NCBI RefSeq assembly: GCF_015680705.1
Contig: NZ_JADNYP010000005.1
Location: 244,185-308,184, forward strand
DNA: 64,000 bases
Reading direction: 5' to 3'
Source: Pseudomonas fulva
GTDB taxonomy: Bacteria; Pseudomonadota; Gammaproteobacteria; Pseudomonadales; Pseudomonadaceae
Numbering within the stretch: the first letter of the stretch is position 1; every line of letters starts with the position of its first letter. Positions 46,061 to 54,956 of the stretch are shown here, piece by piece. The position numbers were made by a program, and so were the translations under genes. The notes under the pieces are model-generated. The model saw only the letters and a list, made by a program, of their open reading frames with translations. It did no database searches and was not told the DNA's origin.

Positions 46061-47533
46061 TCAGCCCAAGGCCTTGGAGGCCAGCCAGAACAGCGCGGCC
46101 GCCAGGCCCATGGAGGCTGGGAGCGTCAGCACCCAGGCCAGCAGGATGGTCTTGATGGTGCCGCCTTGCAGACCGCTCTTGTTGGCGACCATGGTGCCGG
46201 CAACGCCGGAGGACAGCACGTGGGTGGTGGAGACCGGCAGGCTGAAGACGTTGGCCATGCCGATGGCGCAGGCTGCGGTGATCTGCGCCGACATGCCCTG
46301 GGCATAGGTCATGCCCTGCTTGCCGATCTTCTCGCCGACGGTCAGGACCACGCGTCTCCAGCCGACCATGGTGCCCATGCCCAGGGCCAGTGCAACGGCC
46401 ACGATCACCCAGAACGGCGCGTACTCGGTGGTGGCGGTCAGGTCCTTGCGCAGTTTTTCCAGGTCGGACTTCTCGCGGGCATCCAGCCCTGGCAGCTTGC
46501 CGACCTTCTTCGCCGTGTCGTCCAGGCAGAGCAGGTACCGGCGCACTTCGATGCGCTTTTCCGCCGCCAGGGCGTGATAGTCCGTCACGCCCTTGAGCGC
46601 GCTCTGCAGCGCGTGGATGGTCGGCTCGGTCTGCTGCGGATTGCAGCTGAACTGTTCGGGCAGGTCGCTCGTCTTGCCCTTGCCCAGGGCCAGGAACTCG
46701 CCCAGGGTGGCTTCGTTGCGCTGGTAGAACTGGCTCAGGTGCAGGGTCGCATCGCGGGTACGTTCGATCTGGTAGGTGGTGCTACCCAGGTCGAGGACGA
46801 AGTGCGCCGGGACGATACCGATCAGCACCAGCATGATCAGGCCGATGCCTTTCTGGCCGTCGTTGGAGCCGTGCACGAAGCTCACGCCCATGGCCGAGAT
46901 CACCAGTACCAGGCGGTTCCAGAACGGCGGGTGCTTCTTGTCGTCGAGCTTGCGACGCTGCTCGGGAGTCTTGTGCATCTTCGATAGCGGACGCCACCAC
47001 TTCAGGCCGATCAGGACCAGCGCGGCGATCGCGAAGCCTGCCAGGGGCGAGAATACCAGCGACATGGCGATATCGATCGCCTTCTGCCAGTTGACACCGT
47101 CCCCCAATGGGATGTCGGTGATCAGGGCATTGGCCAGGCCCACGCCGAGGATCGAACCGATCAGGGTATGCGAGCTCGATGCCGGAATGCCGAAGTACCA
47201 GGTGCCCAGATTCCAGGCGATGGCGGCAGCCAGCAGCGAGAACACCATGGCCAGCCCATGCCCGGTATTGACGTTGATCAGCAGCTCCACCGGCAGCAGG
47301 TGGACGATGGCATACGCCACGCCGACCCCGCCGAGCAGTACGCCCAGGAAATTGAACACGCCGGACAGGAACACGGCCAGGTGCGGCGGCATGGCTTTGG
47401 TGTAGATGACAGTGGCTACCGCGTTGGCGGTGTCATGAAAGCCGTTGATGAACTCGAAGGCGAGCACGAAGGTCACGGCGAGCACGAGGCTTACCACTAC
47501 CCAGGCATCCAGTCCGCTGAATAAATCGATCAT
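46061..47533 (-). CDS. pit: Low-affinity inorganic phosphate transporter
   Basis: A 490-residue inner-membrane PiT-family transporter that moves metal-phosphate with protons. The family signatures GFHDTANAVAT (about 32-42) and VSFVHGSNDGQKGIG are both present, with about ten membrane segments and a long central hydrophilic loop (about 230-380). The ATG at 47533 gives the typical N-terminus MIDLFSGLDAWVVV. No pho regulon site is evident. Confidence 0.93.
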   Translation of the reverse strand: MIDLFSGLDAWVVVSLVLAVTFVLAFEFINGFHDTANAVATVIYTKAMPPHLAVFLSGVFNFLGVLLGGVGVAYAIVHLLPVELLINVNTGHGLAMVFSLLAAAIAWNLGTWYFGIPASSSHTLIGSILGVGLANALITDIPLGDGVNWQKAIDIAMSLVFSPLAGFAIAALVLIGLKWWRPLSKMHKTPEQRRKLDDKKHPPFWNRLVLVISAMGVSFVHGSNDGQKGIGLIMLVLIGIVPAHFVLDLGSTTYQIERTRDATLHLSQFYQRNEATLGEFLALGKGKTSDLPEQFSCNPQQTEPTIHALQSALKGVTDYHALAAEKRIEVRRYLLCLDDTAKKVGKLPGLDAREKSDLEKLRKDLTATTEYAPFWVIVAVALALGMGTMVGWRRVVLTVGEKIGKQGMTYAQGMSAQITAACAIGMANVFSLPVSTTHVLSSGVAGTMVANKSGLQGGTIKTILLAWVLTLPASMGLAAALFWLASKALG

Positions 47534-47815
47534 GAAGTTTGTCTGGCGGTCATAGGGGGGCGCGATTATGCCAGAAAACCAGTGGAATCGATGCCCCCGC
47601 CTACGACCGACGGACGCACCGACCCGCGTGCCGTACCTGCGCGACCCGATATTCCGATGCGAAACCGGTCGAGAGAAGGTGCGTAAAAACCGGGACTTGC
47701 AGGCAAAACCCAGGGAAAATCGATTTGCACGAAATTTCAAACGGTCGTATGAAATTTGTATGATCCCATTTCACCCGCCAGCCTGGTGTAAAGATGGCTG
47801 TGGCGATGATGCGCT
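47534..47815. other. Intergenic region upstream of pit
   Basis: About 280 bases between pit and the small conserved gene, both on the minus strand. It contains no credible gene; AT-rich DNA near 47735-47770 may include the pit promoter. Confidence 0.3.
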
Positions 47816-48058
47816 TCAGTCCTTTTCGGTGCGCAGTTCCTTTTCCATCTTCTCGAGTTCCTGGGCGAATGCCTGTTCGAGGATGGTCGAACGCTTGCGC
47901 CAAGGTTTGCGTTCGGGTTCGGGTTGAGCGGCATAAGTGGTGATCTCGCCGCCGTAGACTTCCTTGTAACGGTCGGCCTGACGCTCTAGTTCTGCGCGCA
48001 GTTCTTCTTTCGTCACAGTAGTACCTGCAAAGTGGAAAGTGTTGCCTGGTTTCGCCAT
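47816..48058 (-). CDS. Small hydrophilic conserved protein
   Basis: An 80-residue charged protein without signal or membrane segment: MAKPGNTFHFAGTTVTKEEL, a heptad-like stretch AELERQADRYKEVYGG and a Lys/Glu-rich end (QELEKMEKELRTEKD). I do not recognise a function; a homologue is expected at the same place in other P. putida genomes. An ATG six bases upstream is also possible. Confidence 0.6.
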   Translation of the reverse strand: MAKPGNTFHFAGTTVTKEELRAELERQADRYKEVYGGEITTYAAQPEPERKPWRKRSTILEQAFAQELEKMEKELRTEKD

Positions 48059-48388
48059 GCACATGCAGGCGGCTACGTCGCCAGGACGATTCGTCTGTCG
48101 TAGCAAGACATTTCCAGATGCCTGTTCGCTCAGGGCGCCCCGGGCTTCACCTGGGCTTTGGCACGCCTGGGGCGCAACGAGCCGCAATGGAGGCTCCGAG
48201 ATCAAGTCCGGAAGAACGAAGTGTTCGCTTCGATGAGGCGATTATAGCAACTATCGATTCTCTGGGGATCTTGCAGCCCCTGTCAAACTGGAGAAATGCG
48301 AAATCATTCGGGTCCTGCTTGAACAAGTAGCTCGTCAGTTACTTATGGGATACAGCGTATGTAGGAAAGTTCGGAAATTTGAAAGATG

Positions 48389-48418
48389 AAAAAACGGCCT
48401 CGCTGGGAAGCGAGACCG
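48389..48418 (-). terminator. Rho-independent terminator of the candidate sRNA
   Basis: A 10-bp stem with one wobble pair, a four-base loop and a six-T tail on the minus strand. No annotated minus-strand gene ends here, which is what points to an unannotated transcript. Confidence 0.8.
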
Positions 48419-48480
48419 TGCCTCGGGACTTCTTACGGTGGGTACCTGACCAGTCTCTCCAAAGAAGCCACAAGTGGCAG
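48389..48480 (-). ncRNA. Candidate sRNA, minus strand, divergent from pcaR
   Basis: On the minus strand a possible promoter (TTGACC, 48508-48513; TATACC, 48487-48492; spacing 15) is followed about 90 bases later by a rho-independent terminator: CGGTCTCGCT (48418-48409), loop TCCC, AGCGAGGCCG (48404-48395), then six T. No open frame fits this segment. I cannot match it to a named sRNA. The promoter overlaps the PcaR operator region. Confidence 0.45.
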
Positions 48481-48513
48481 GAGAAAGGTATAAGCAAAAT
48501 TGCGCGTGGTCAA

Positions 48514-48547
48514 TTGCGATTATCGGTCGTTCGTTCGATAATCGCAC
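48514..48547. promoter_or_regulatory. Inverted pair of PcaR binding sites
   Basis: GTTCGATAATCGCAC at 48533-48547 equals the 15-base PcaR operator reported for the pcaI promoter of P. putida. An inverted near-copy, TTGCGATTATCGGTC, is at 48514-48528. They are centred about 45 bases upstream of the pcaR start and suggest autoregulation. Confidence 0.82.
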
Positions 48548-48574
48548 AAACTGTGCTTTTCCAGAGGTGAAGTC

Positions 48575-49453
48575 ATGCAAGACCCGACAAACGTGCAGCC
48601 GCCTGCCGTGGATACACAGGCGCAGGGCAGCGGCTCGACCGGCCTGGCGCCACCGATCATCGCGTCACCGGCAAGGCGGATCCAGGCGTTCACTGGCGAT
48701 CCGGACTTCATGACGTCACTGGCGCGAGGGCTGGCGGTCATTCAGGCGTTCCAGGAGCGCAAGCGCCACCTGACCATCGCCCAGATCAGCCATCGGACCG
48801 AAATCCCTCGCGCGGCCGTCAGGCGTTGCCTGCACACGCTGATCAAGCTTGGCTACGCCACGACCGACGGACGTACCTATTCGCTGTCGCCCAAGGTGCT
48901 CACCCTCGGGCATGCCTACCTGTCTTCGACGCCGCTAGCGGTCTCGGCCCAGCCCTACCTGGATCGTATCAGCGAGCAGCTGCATGAGGCCGCCAACATG
49001 GCGACCCTCGAAGGGGACGACATTCTCTACATCGCGCGTTCGGCCACAGAGGAGCGATTGATCTCGGTGGACCTTTCCGTCGGTGGACGCTTGCCGGCCT
49101 ATTGCACTTCGATGGGACGTATTCTCCTGGCCGCGCTCGATGACGCCAGCCTGCACGAATATCTCGAGCGCGCCGACCTCAAGCCGCGTACCAGCCGCAC
49201 CTTGCACGAGCCCCAGGCCCTGCTGGCCTGCATCGGCCAGGTCAGGGAGCAAGGCTGGTGCGTGGTCGACCAGGAACTGGAGCAAGGCCTGCGCTCCATT
49301 GCCGTGCCTGTCTACGATGCTTCGGGCCAGGTTCTGGCCGCGCTGAATGTCAGTACCCACGTAGGACGCGTGAGTCGAGGCGAGCTCGAGCAACGTTTCC
49401 TGCCCGTGCTGCTGGCCGCCAGTCGCGAGCTGTGCGCGCAGCTGTTCGCTTGA
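48575..49453 (+). CDS. pcaR: PcaR, IclR-family regulator of beta-ketoadipate pathway
   Basis: A 292-residue IclR regulator. A variable N-terminus is followed by a winged helix (SLARGLAVIQAFQERKRHLTIAQISHRTEIPRAAVRRCLHTL, about 48-90) and an effector domain (ATEERLISVDLSVGGRLPAYCTSMGRILLAA). PcaR activates pca genes with beta-ketoadipate. The paired PcaR operators just upstream support the name. Here the next gene is a pcaT-like permease, not pcaK. Confidence 0.93.
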   Translation: MQDPTNVQPPAVDTQAQGSGSTGLAPPIIASPARRIQAFTGDPDFMTSLARGLAVIQAFQERKRHLTIAQISHRTEIPRAAVRRCLHTLIKLGYATTDGRTYSLSPKVLTLGHAYLSSTPLAVSAQPYLDRISEQLHEAANMATLEGDDILYIARSATEERLISVDLSVGGRLPAYCTSMGRILLAALDDASLHEYLERADLKPRTSRTLHEPQALLACIGQVREQGWCVVDQELEQGLRSIAVPVYDASGQVLAALNVSTHVGRVSRGELEQRFLPVLLAASRELCAQLFA

Positions 49454-49551
49454 GAGCGCCGGGCTGGCCGGGCAGGCGGCGTGGCGGCAGGGAACGCAAA
49501 TGTTACCGAGTGTGTCTAGACCTGCAGTGACTCTTCAGGAGCAAGACACAC

Positions 49552-50841
49552 ATGACTTCGATTCATTACACCGGCGAAGAGCGCAGCAAGCGCGTCTTCG
49601 CCATCGTGGGCGCCTCGTCCGGTAACCTCGTGGAGTGGTTCGACTTCTATGTCTATGCCTTCTGCGCCATCTATTTCGCTCCGGCGTTCTTCCCGTCCGA
49701 CGATCCTACGGTACAACTGCTCAATACCGCCGGGGTCTTCGCCGCGGGCTTTCTGATGCGCCCGATCGGCGGCTGGCTCTTCGGTCGCCTGGCTGATCGC
49801 CGGGGACGCAAGAGTTCGCTGATGATTTCAGTGATGATGATGTGCTTCGGCTCGCTGGTCATCGCCTGCCTGCCCACCTATGCCAGCATCGGAGCCTGGG
49901 CGCCAGCCTTGCTGCTGGTGGCGCGCCTGGTACAAGGGATCTCGGTCGGCGGCGAGTATGGCACCACCGCGACCTACATGAGCGAGGTTGCCCTGCGTGG
50001 ACAGCGGGGATTCTTCGCTTCGTTCCAGTATGTCACCCTGATCGGCGGCCAGTTGCTGGCGGTCCTGTTGGTGGTGATCCTGCAGCAGTTGCTCAGCGAG
50101 CAAGAGCTGCGTGCCTGGGGCTGGCGCATTCCTTTCGTGGTAGGGGCAGTGGCGGCGTTGATCTCGTTGATGCTGCGTCGTTCGCTGGAGGAAACCAGCA
50201 GCGCCGAAACCCGCCAGGACAAGGAAGCGGGCAGCATCGGCGGACTTTTACGCCATCATGGCGCAGCCTTCGTCACCGTGCTTGGCTACACGGCGGGCGG
50301 CTCGCTGATCTTCTACACCTTCACTACCTACATGCAGAAGTACCTGGTCAACACCGCCGGCATGCCAGCCAAGCAGGCCAGCTACGTGATGACCGGCGCG
50401 CTGTTCCTGTTCATGTGCCTGCAGCCGTTGTTCGGCATGTTGTCCGATCGTATCGGTCGAAGGGCTTCGATGCTGCTGTTCGGCGCCTTGGGAACCCTGT
50501 TCACCGTTCCCTTGCTGATGGCCTTGAAGTCCGTCGAGAGCCCGTTGATGGCATTCGTGCTGGTGACCGTGGCCCTGTGCATCATCAGCTTCTATACCTC
50601 GATCGCCGGCCTGGTCAAGGCCGAGATGTTCCCGCCGCAGGTACGCGCGCTCGGCGTCGGCCTGGCCTATGCCGTGGCCAATGCCGTGTTCGGCGGGTCG
50701 GCGGAGTACGTGGCTCTGGGCTTGAAGTCGCTGAACATGGAGAACACGTTCTACTGGTACGTGACCGTCATGATGGCCGTGGCCTTCCTGTTCAGCCTGC
50801 GCCTGCCCAGGCAGGCTGCCTATCTGCACCACGATCATTGA
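49552..50841 (+). CDS. pcaT: PcaT-like MFS dicarboxylate permease
   Basis: A 429-residue MFS transporter of the metabolite:H+ symporter group (KgtP/PcaT). The signature [14 protein letters not shown] (about 25-38), [22 protein letters not shown] and [19 protein letters not shown] are clear. PcaT imports beta-ketoadipate (or alpha-ketoglutarate by KgtP analogy). AGGAG precedes the ATG. The gene follows pcaR by 98 bases. Confidence 0.83.
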   Translation: MTSIHYTGEERSKRVFAIVGASSGNLVEWFDFYVYAFCAIYFAPAFFPSDDPTVQLLNTAGVFAAGFLMRPIGGWLFGRLADRRGRKSSLMISVMMMCFGSLVIACLPTYASIGAWAPALLLVARLVQGISVGGEYGTTATYMSEVALRGQRGFFASFQYVTLIGGQLLAVLLVVILQQLLSEQELRAWGWRIPFVVGAVAALISLMLRRSLEETSSAETRQDKEAGSIGGLLRHHGAAFVTVLGYTAGGSLIFYTFTTYMQKYLVNTAGMPAKQASYVMTGALFLFMCLQPLFGMLSDRIGRRASMLLFGALGTLFTVPLLMALKSVESPLMAFVLVTVALCIISFYTSIAGLVKAEMFPPQVRALGVGLAYAVANAVFGGSAEYVALGLKSLNMENTFYWYVTVMMAVAFLFSLRLPRQAAYLHHDH

Positions 50842-50943
50842 GCGAGACCGAGTCTCGATTCGGCTGGGCATGGTGCCGCTTGTTGTGGGGCGATGGCCAT
50901 GCTGGGCCATCGTGGCCACTGGCCGCGTGATACGCACCTGTGT

Positions 50944-50962
50944 GAGAATGATAGGAATTACC
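50944..50962. promoter_or_regulatory. Fur box upstream of the fecI-like gene
   Basis: GAGAATGATAGGAATTACC matches 14 of 19 positions of the classical Fur box and sits 28 bases before the fecI start, as expected for an iron-repressed ECF sigma gene. Confidence 0.72.
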
Positions 50963-50989
50963 ATTCCTGTATCCGGCTGACTCTCGCGA

Positions 50990-51529
50990 ATGACATCCCC
51001 CTCTAGTGCCTGGGCTGGCTCCACGCCCGCCTTCCAGGCGGTCGTCCATGAACTGCTGGCCAGTTATAGCGACTTGCGTGGCTATCTATGCGGTCGCTTG
51101 CGCAACCACGATGACGCCGCCGATATCGCCCAGTCGAGTTTCGCCCAGGCCTATGCGCATGCGATGACCGCTCCGGTGCTCAATGCCCGGGCCTTGCTGT
51201 TCCAGGCGGCGCGCAATTTGTGCATCGATCGCCATCGTCGGCGCAGCACCGAGCTGGCGGCACTCGAAGACTGGCTGGCCAGGGCCGAGGTGCTGAGCCC
51301 GAGCGTCGAGCAGATCTTGCTCGCCCGCGAACAGTTGCAGCAGTTGATCCTTCGTATCGAGCGTATGCCACGTCTGCGTCGCGAGGTGTTCGTCAGGGTC
51401 AGGCTGCATGGCCAAAGTCATCGTGAGGTCTGCGAGGCGCTGGGGCTGTCGGCCAAGGCCGTGGAACTGCATATCGGCAGGGCTGTCTTCGATCTTTCCG
51501 AATTGCGTCTGGCCGCCAGTCATGCCTGA
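50990..51529 (+). CDS. FecI-like ECF sigma factor
   Basis: A 179-residue sigma-70 family protein of the iron-starvation type. Region 2 (LLASYSDLRGYLCGRLRNHDDAADIAQSSFAQAY) and region 4 (REQLQQLILRIERMPRLRREVFVRVRLHGQSHREVCEALGLSAKAVELHIGRAVF) are intact. It should direct transcription of the downstream receptor gene when the cognate siderophore binds. It overlaps fecR by eight bases. The ATG lacks a strong Shine-Dalgarno. Confidence 0.92.
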   Translation: MTSPSSAWAGSTPAFQAVVHELLASYSDLRGYLCGRLRNHDDAADIAQSSFAQAYAHAMTAPVLNARALLFQAARNLCIDRHRRRSTELAALEDWLARAEVLSPSVEQILLAREQLQQLILRIERMPRLRREVFVRVRLHGQSHREVCEALGLSAKAVELHIGRAVFDLSELRLAASHA

Positions 51530-52502
51530 GCCCGTCGCGCCACGCAAAGTGCAGCAAGCATTGACCTATCTGTCGGCGTTGCATGGCGACGACCAGCAGC
51601 GCGCCCGCGAGGTGGAGATCCAGGCACAGCACTGGCGTCGCCGGGATGAGGAACATGAGCGGGCCTGGCAGGAAGCGCTGTTGCGTTGGCAGATGGTCCA
51701 TCGCCTGGCTCCGCAGTTGCGAGCCACGCTACAGCCGCAACCCTGCGACCCTGCTCGTCGGCGTCTGCTGCGCCAGGGCAGCGCGCTGGCCATATTGCTG
51801 GCCTCTGGCGGTTGGCTGGGCTGGATGTATCGGCGGACCCAGCCATACCAGCAGGATGTGCGCACCGCGCATGCCGAAGCCGCGCGCGACTTGTCGTTGC
51901 CTGATGGCAGCCGCCTGCTGGTCGCCGCCGAAAGCAATCTGCGGGTACGCTTCGATCAGGATCAGCGCCAGGTATTGCTGCTGCATGGCAATGTTTATTT
52001 CGATGTTGCCCATGAGCGCTGGCGGCCCTTCCTGATTACCACCCGCCTGGGCAGCGTCGAAGTTCTCGGTACGGCCTTCACCGTGCATGACCGAGGTGCG
52101 CGGGTACAGGTCGCTGTGGCGCGCGGCCGGGTGCGAATACGTGACCTGCACGGGGGCGAGCAGGTGCTGCAAGCGGAGCAACGCATCTGCCTGGATGACC
52201 AGGGACGCTTGCGCAAGGTACAGGTCGGCGCGCAGTTGGGGCCGGATCTCCGGCACTGGCAGCGCGGCTGGTGGTCATTCACCGATGCGCCGTTGAGCGA
52301 AGTGGTCGATGAACTCAATGCCTATCTGGAGGTGCCGCTGAGCTTGGACCCCGCGGCCGCAGAACTGCGCCTGACCGGGAGCTTCCCCAGCGATCGGCCG
52401 CATGTACTGCTACGGTCGCTGCCAAGCATATTGCCGCTGCGCCTGGTCGAGCAGGGTGGTACAAGACGCATGCTGATACGTGGAAACAACACTGAGGGGT
52501 AG
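51522..52502 (+). CDS. FecR-like sigma-factor regulator
   Basis: A 326-residue inner-membrane anti-sigma/sensor. The cytosolic part (about 1-75) carries the RRDEEHERAWQEALLRW block with conserved tryptophans; one membrane segment (SALAILLASGGWLGWMY, about 86-103) precedes the periplasmic FecR domain (LPDGSRLLVAAESNLRVRFD) and a C-terminal STN-like part. It receives the signal from the receptor's N-terminal domain. The ATG at 51522 overlaps the fecI stop. Confidence 0.92.
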   Translation: MPEPVAPRKVQQALTYLSALHGDDQQRAREVEIQAQHWRRRDEEHERAWQEALLRWQMVHRLAPQLRATLQPQPCDPARRRLLRQGSALAILLASGGWLGWMYRRTQPYQQDVRTAHAEAARDLSLPDGSRLLVAAESNLRVRFDQDQRQVLLLHGNVYFDVAHERWRPFLITTRLGSVEVLGTAFTVHDRGARVQVAVARGRVRIRDLHGGEQVLQAEQRICLDDQGRLRKVQVGAQLGPDLRHWQRGWWSFTDAPLSEVVDELNAYLEVPLSLDPAAAELRLTGSFPSDRPHVLLRSLPSILPLRLVEQGGTRRMLIRGNNTEG

Positions 52503-52554
52503 ATCGATCCTGGGGCGTCATCAGCAGTGAACTTCACTTCTGCAAGGACAGATC

Positions 52555-54948
52555 ATGCCGCTTTTCCCTGCCCAGGCCGCTCCAACCCGCTTTCCCGGAA
52601 CCCTGCGTCGCTCGGTGCTGGCCTGCGCACTAGGCAGCAGTGCGCTGCTCGCCCATGGCGCGGTCATGGCTGACAGCCGGACGTTGATCCTTAATCTGCC
52701 GAGCCAGTCTCTGGAGGCTGCAGTGCATGCTCTGTCGCATGAGTCAGGCATGGCCATCGCGGCTGACAGCAGACTGACCGCCGGACGCAGCGTGCCGGCC
52801 CTGCAGGGCAGCTACACGATACTGCAGGCGCTGCAGCGACTGCTGGCTGGCAGCGAGCTGGTGGCTATGGAGGAAGGTGACGTGATCATCCTGCGCGATA
52901 CCGCGCAGGATGGCATCCTTTCGTTGGGCGCCACCACGGTCAGCGCAAGCGGTTTCGCCAGCGACCTGCCTGACACCTACAGCGGTGGTCAGGTCGCGCG
53001 GGGCGCCACGCTGGGCTTGCTGGGCAACCACGACATCATGGATACGCCGTTCAACATCACCAGCTACACCGCCCAGCACATGGAGAACCAGCAGAGCGGC
53101 ACTGTCGGTGCCGTGTTACGCAATGACCCATCGATTCGCTTCAGTACCGGCGAAGGTCATGCCTACGAGAACTTCATGGTGCGCGGCTATGCCCTGGACT
53201 CCACCGAGCTGGCCCTCAACGGCATGTACGGGCTGGCGCCCGATGGGCATGTCCCGACCGAGTTCCTCGAGCGGGTGGAGGTGCTCAAGGGGCCTGGTGC
53301 GCTACTCACCGGCATGGCGCCCAGTGGTGGGGTTGGCGGAGTGATCAACCTGGTGCCCAAGCGCGCCAGCGAACAACCATTGACGCGTCTGACGACTCAT
53401 TATGTTTCCGACGGCTACTGGGCCGAGCATGTCGACCTGAGCCGTCGCTTTGGTCCGCAGCAGCGCTTGGGCATCCGCTTCAATGCCGTCCATGGCACAG
53501 GCGACACTGGCGTGGATGATCAGAGCAAGGATCGCACTTTGGCCTCGCTGGGCATGGATTATCGTGGCGATGGCTGGAAGCTCGAGCTGGACGCCTACGA
53601 AACCCACGAAAAACTCGAGAACGGCAGCCCGATGATGGTTGGATTCTCCACGCTCGGGCATGTGACCAAAGCGCCCAAGCCGGACACCAACATTCTCGAC
53701 GGCATCCATGCCAAGCAAGTCAGCAAGGCCGTGCTGCTGCGTGGCGAATACGAATTCGACGCTGCGTGGAGCGCCTACGCCAGTGTCGGACACTCCCGAA
53801 CCCGCTACGATGGTTTCCTCAACGGCACCCGCGCGGTGGTGCTGAACGACAGTGGCGATGCGCGGGGGCAGACCTATAACCAGGCCGGGTACACTCACAG
53901 CCTGTCGGCCGAGGCTGGCTTGCGCGGCAACTTCATGACCGGCGACATCAGCCACCAGCTGGTCCTGAGCACTTCCCTGCTGCACCAGGATATCGGTCGT
54001 GCGCCTACGGTCACCGGGCCCAGCTATATCACCAACATCTATCGGCCGCGCCCGGCGCTCATCGCTGATGATCATCCTTCCAGCGAGCAGACCGGTGACA
54101 ATACCCTGTCGAGTTTCGCGGTCGCCGATACGCTCGGTTTCATCGATGACCGAGTCTTGCTGACGTTGGGAGTACGCTCGCAGCGGGTAAGGCAGAAAAT
54201 GAGCAGTCCCTCCTATGACGAACGAGCATTGACGCCCGCCGTGGGGATCGTGCTCAAGCCATGGGACCTGTCGATCTCGCTGTACGCCAACTATATGGAA
54301 GGCCTCACCCAAGGCGGCACCGCTCCGGTGGGCACGGTCAACTACGGCGAACAGTTCGCGCCATACAAGGCCAAGCAGGCCGAGGTGGGGGTCAAGTGGG
54401 ACATGGGCACCTTCACCCACACCTTGGCAGCCTTCCAGATAGACAAGCCCAGCTTGATCACTGACATCGTCAGCAACCGTACCTCCGACGATGGTGAGCA
54501 GCGCAACCGAGGTGTCGAGTGGAACATGTTCGGCTCCATCACGCCCTCCGTGCGGGTGCTCGGTGGCGTGACCTATACCCATGCCGAGCTGACCAGGACC
54601 CAGAACGGTACCTACGACGGCAATCGTGCCCGCGGCGTGCCGGACTGGTCGGCCAATCTCGCCGCCGAATGGGACCTGCCCTGGGTCGAGGGCCTGACCT
54701 TGACCGCGCTGGCGATACACAGCAGCTCCCAGTACCTGGAGGAAGCCAACCAGCTGAAGATCCCGCAGTGGACACGCTATGACCTCGGCGCGCGCTACTC
54801 GACAAGGATGCTGAGCAAGGATGTGACGCTGCGCGCCAGCTTGGAGAACGTCGAGAACCGTGCCTATTGGGCCGGCGTGTTCAACCCGGGCTTCGCCACG
54901 GTCAGCGAGCCGCGCACGCTGAAACTGTCGGCCAGCATCGACTTCTGA
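52555..54948 (+). CDS. TonB-dependent siderophore receptor with signalling domain
   Basis: A 797-residue outer-membrane transducer. After a signal (about 1-40) comes the STN signalling domain (LILNLPSQSLEAAVHALSHESGMAIAAD, about 43-110), the plug (about 140-260; RVEVLKGPGALLTGMAPSGGVGG), and a 22-strand barrel ending in Phe (SASIDF). It should bind a ferric siderophore and signal via FecR to FecI. It belongs to the ferrichrome/FpvA/FoxA-like branch; the ligand is not certain. Confidence 0.92.
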   Translation: MPLFPAQAAPTRFPGTLRRSVLACALGSSALLAHGAVMADSRTLILNLPSQSLEAAVHALSHESGMAIAADSRLTAGRSVPALQGSYTILQALQRLLAGSELVAMEEGDVIILRDTAQDGILSLGATTVSASGFASDLPDTYSGGQVARGATLGLLGNHDIMDTPFNITSYTAQHMENQQSGTVGAVLRNDPSIRFSTGEGHAYENFMVRGYALDSTELALNGMYGLAPDGHVPTEFLERVEVLKGPGALLTGMAPSGGVGGVINLVPKRASEQPLTRLTTHYVSDGYWAEHVDLSRRFGPQQRLGIRFNAVHGTGDTGVDDQSKDRTLASLGMDYRGDGWKLELDAYETHEKLENGSPMMVGFSTLGHVTKAPKPDTNILDGIHAKQVSKAVLLRGEYEFDAAWSAYASVGHSRTRYDGFLNGTRAVVLNDSGDARGQTYNQAGYTHSLSAEAGLRGNFMTGDISHQLVLSTSLLHQDIGRAPTVTGPSYITNIYRPRPALIADDHPSSEQTGDNTLSSFAVADTLGFIDDRVLLTLGVRSQRVRQKMSSPSYDERALTPAVGIVLKPWDLSISLYANYMEGLTQGGTAPVGTVNYGEQFAPYKAKQAEVGVKWDMGTFTHTLAAFQIDKPSLITDIVSNRTSDDGEQRNRGVEWNMFGSITPSVRVLGGVTYTHAELTRTQNGTYDGNRARGVPDWSANLAAEWDLPWVEGLTLTALAIHSSSQYLEEANQLKIPQWTRYDLGARYSTRMLSKDVTLRASLENVENRAYWAGVFNPGFATVSEPRTLKLSASIDF

Positions 54949-54956
54949 GGTAGAAC

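Larger units (their letters stand above)
48206..48574. other. Regulatory gap before pcaR
   Basis: A 369-base gap that contains the candidate minus-strand sRNA with terminator and the paired PcaR sites described separately. The part from 48206 to about 48385 shows nothing I can name. Confidence 0.5.
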
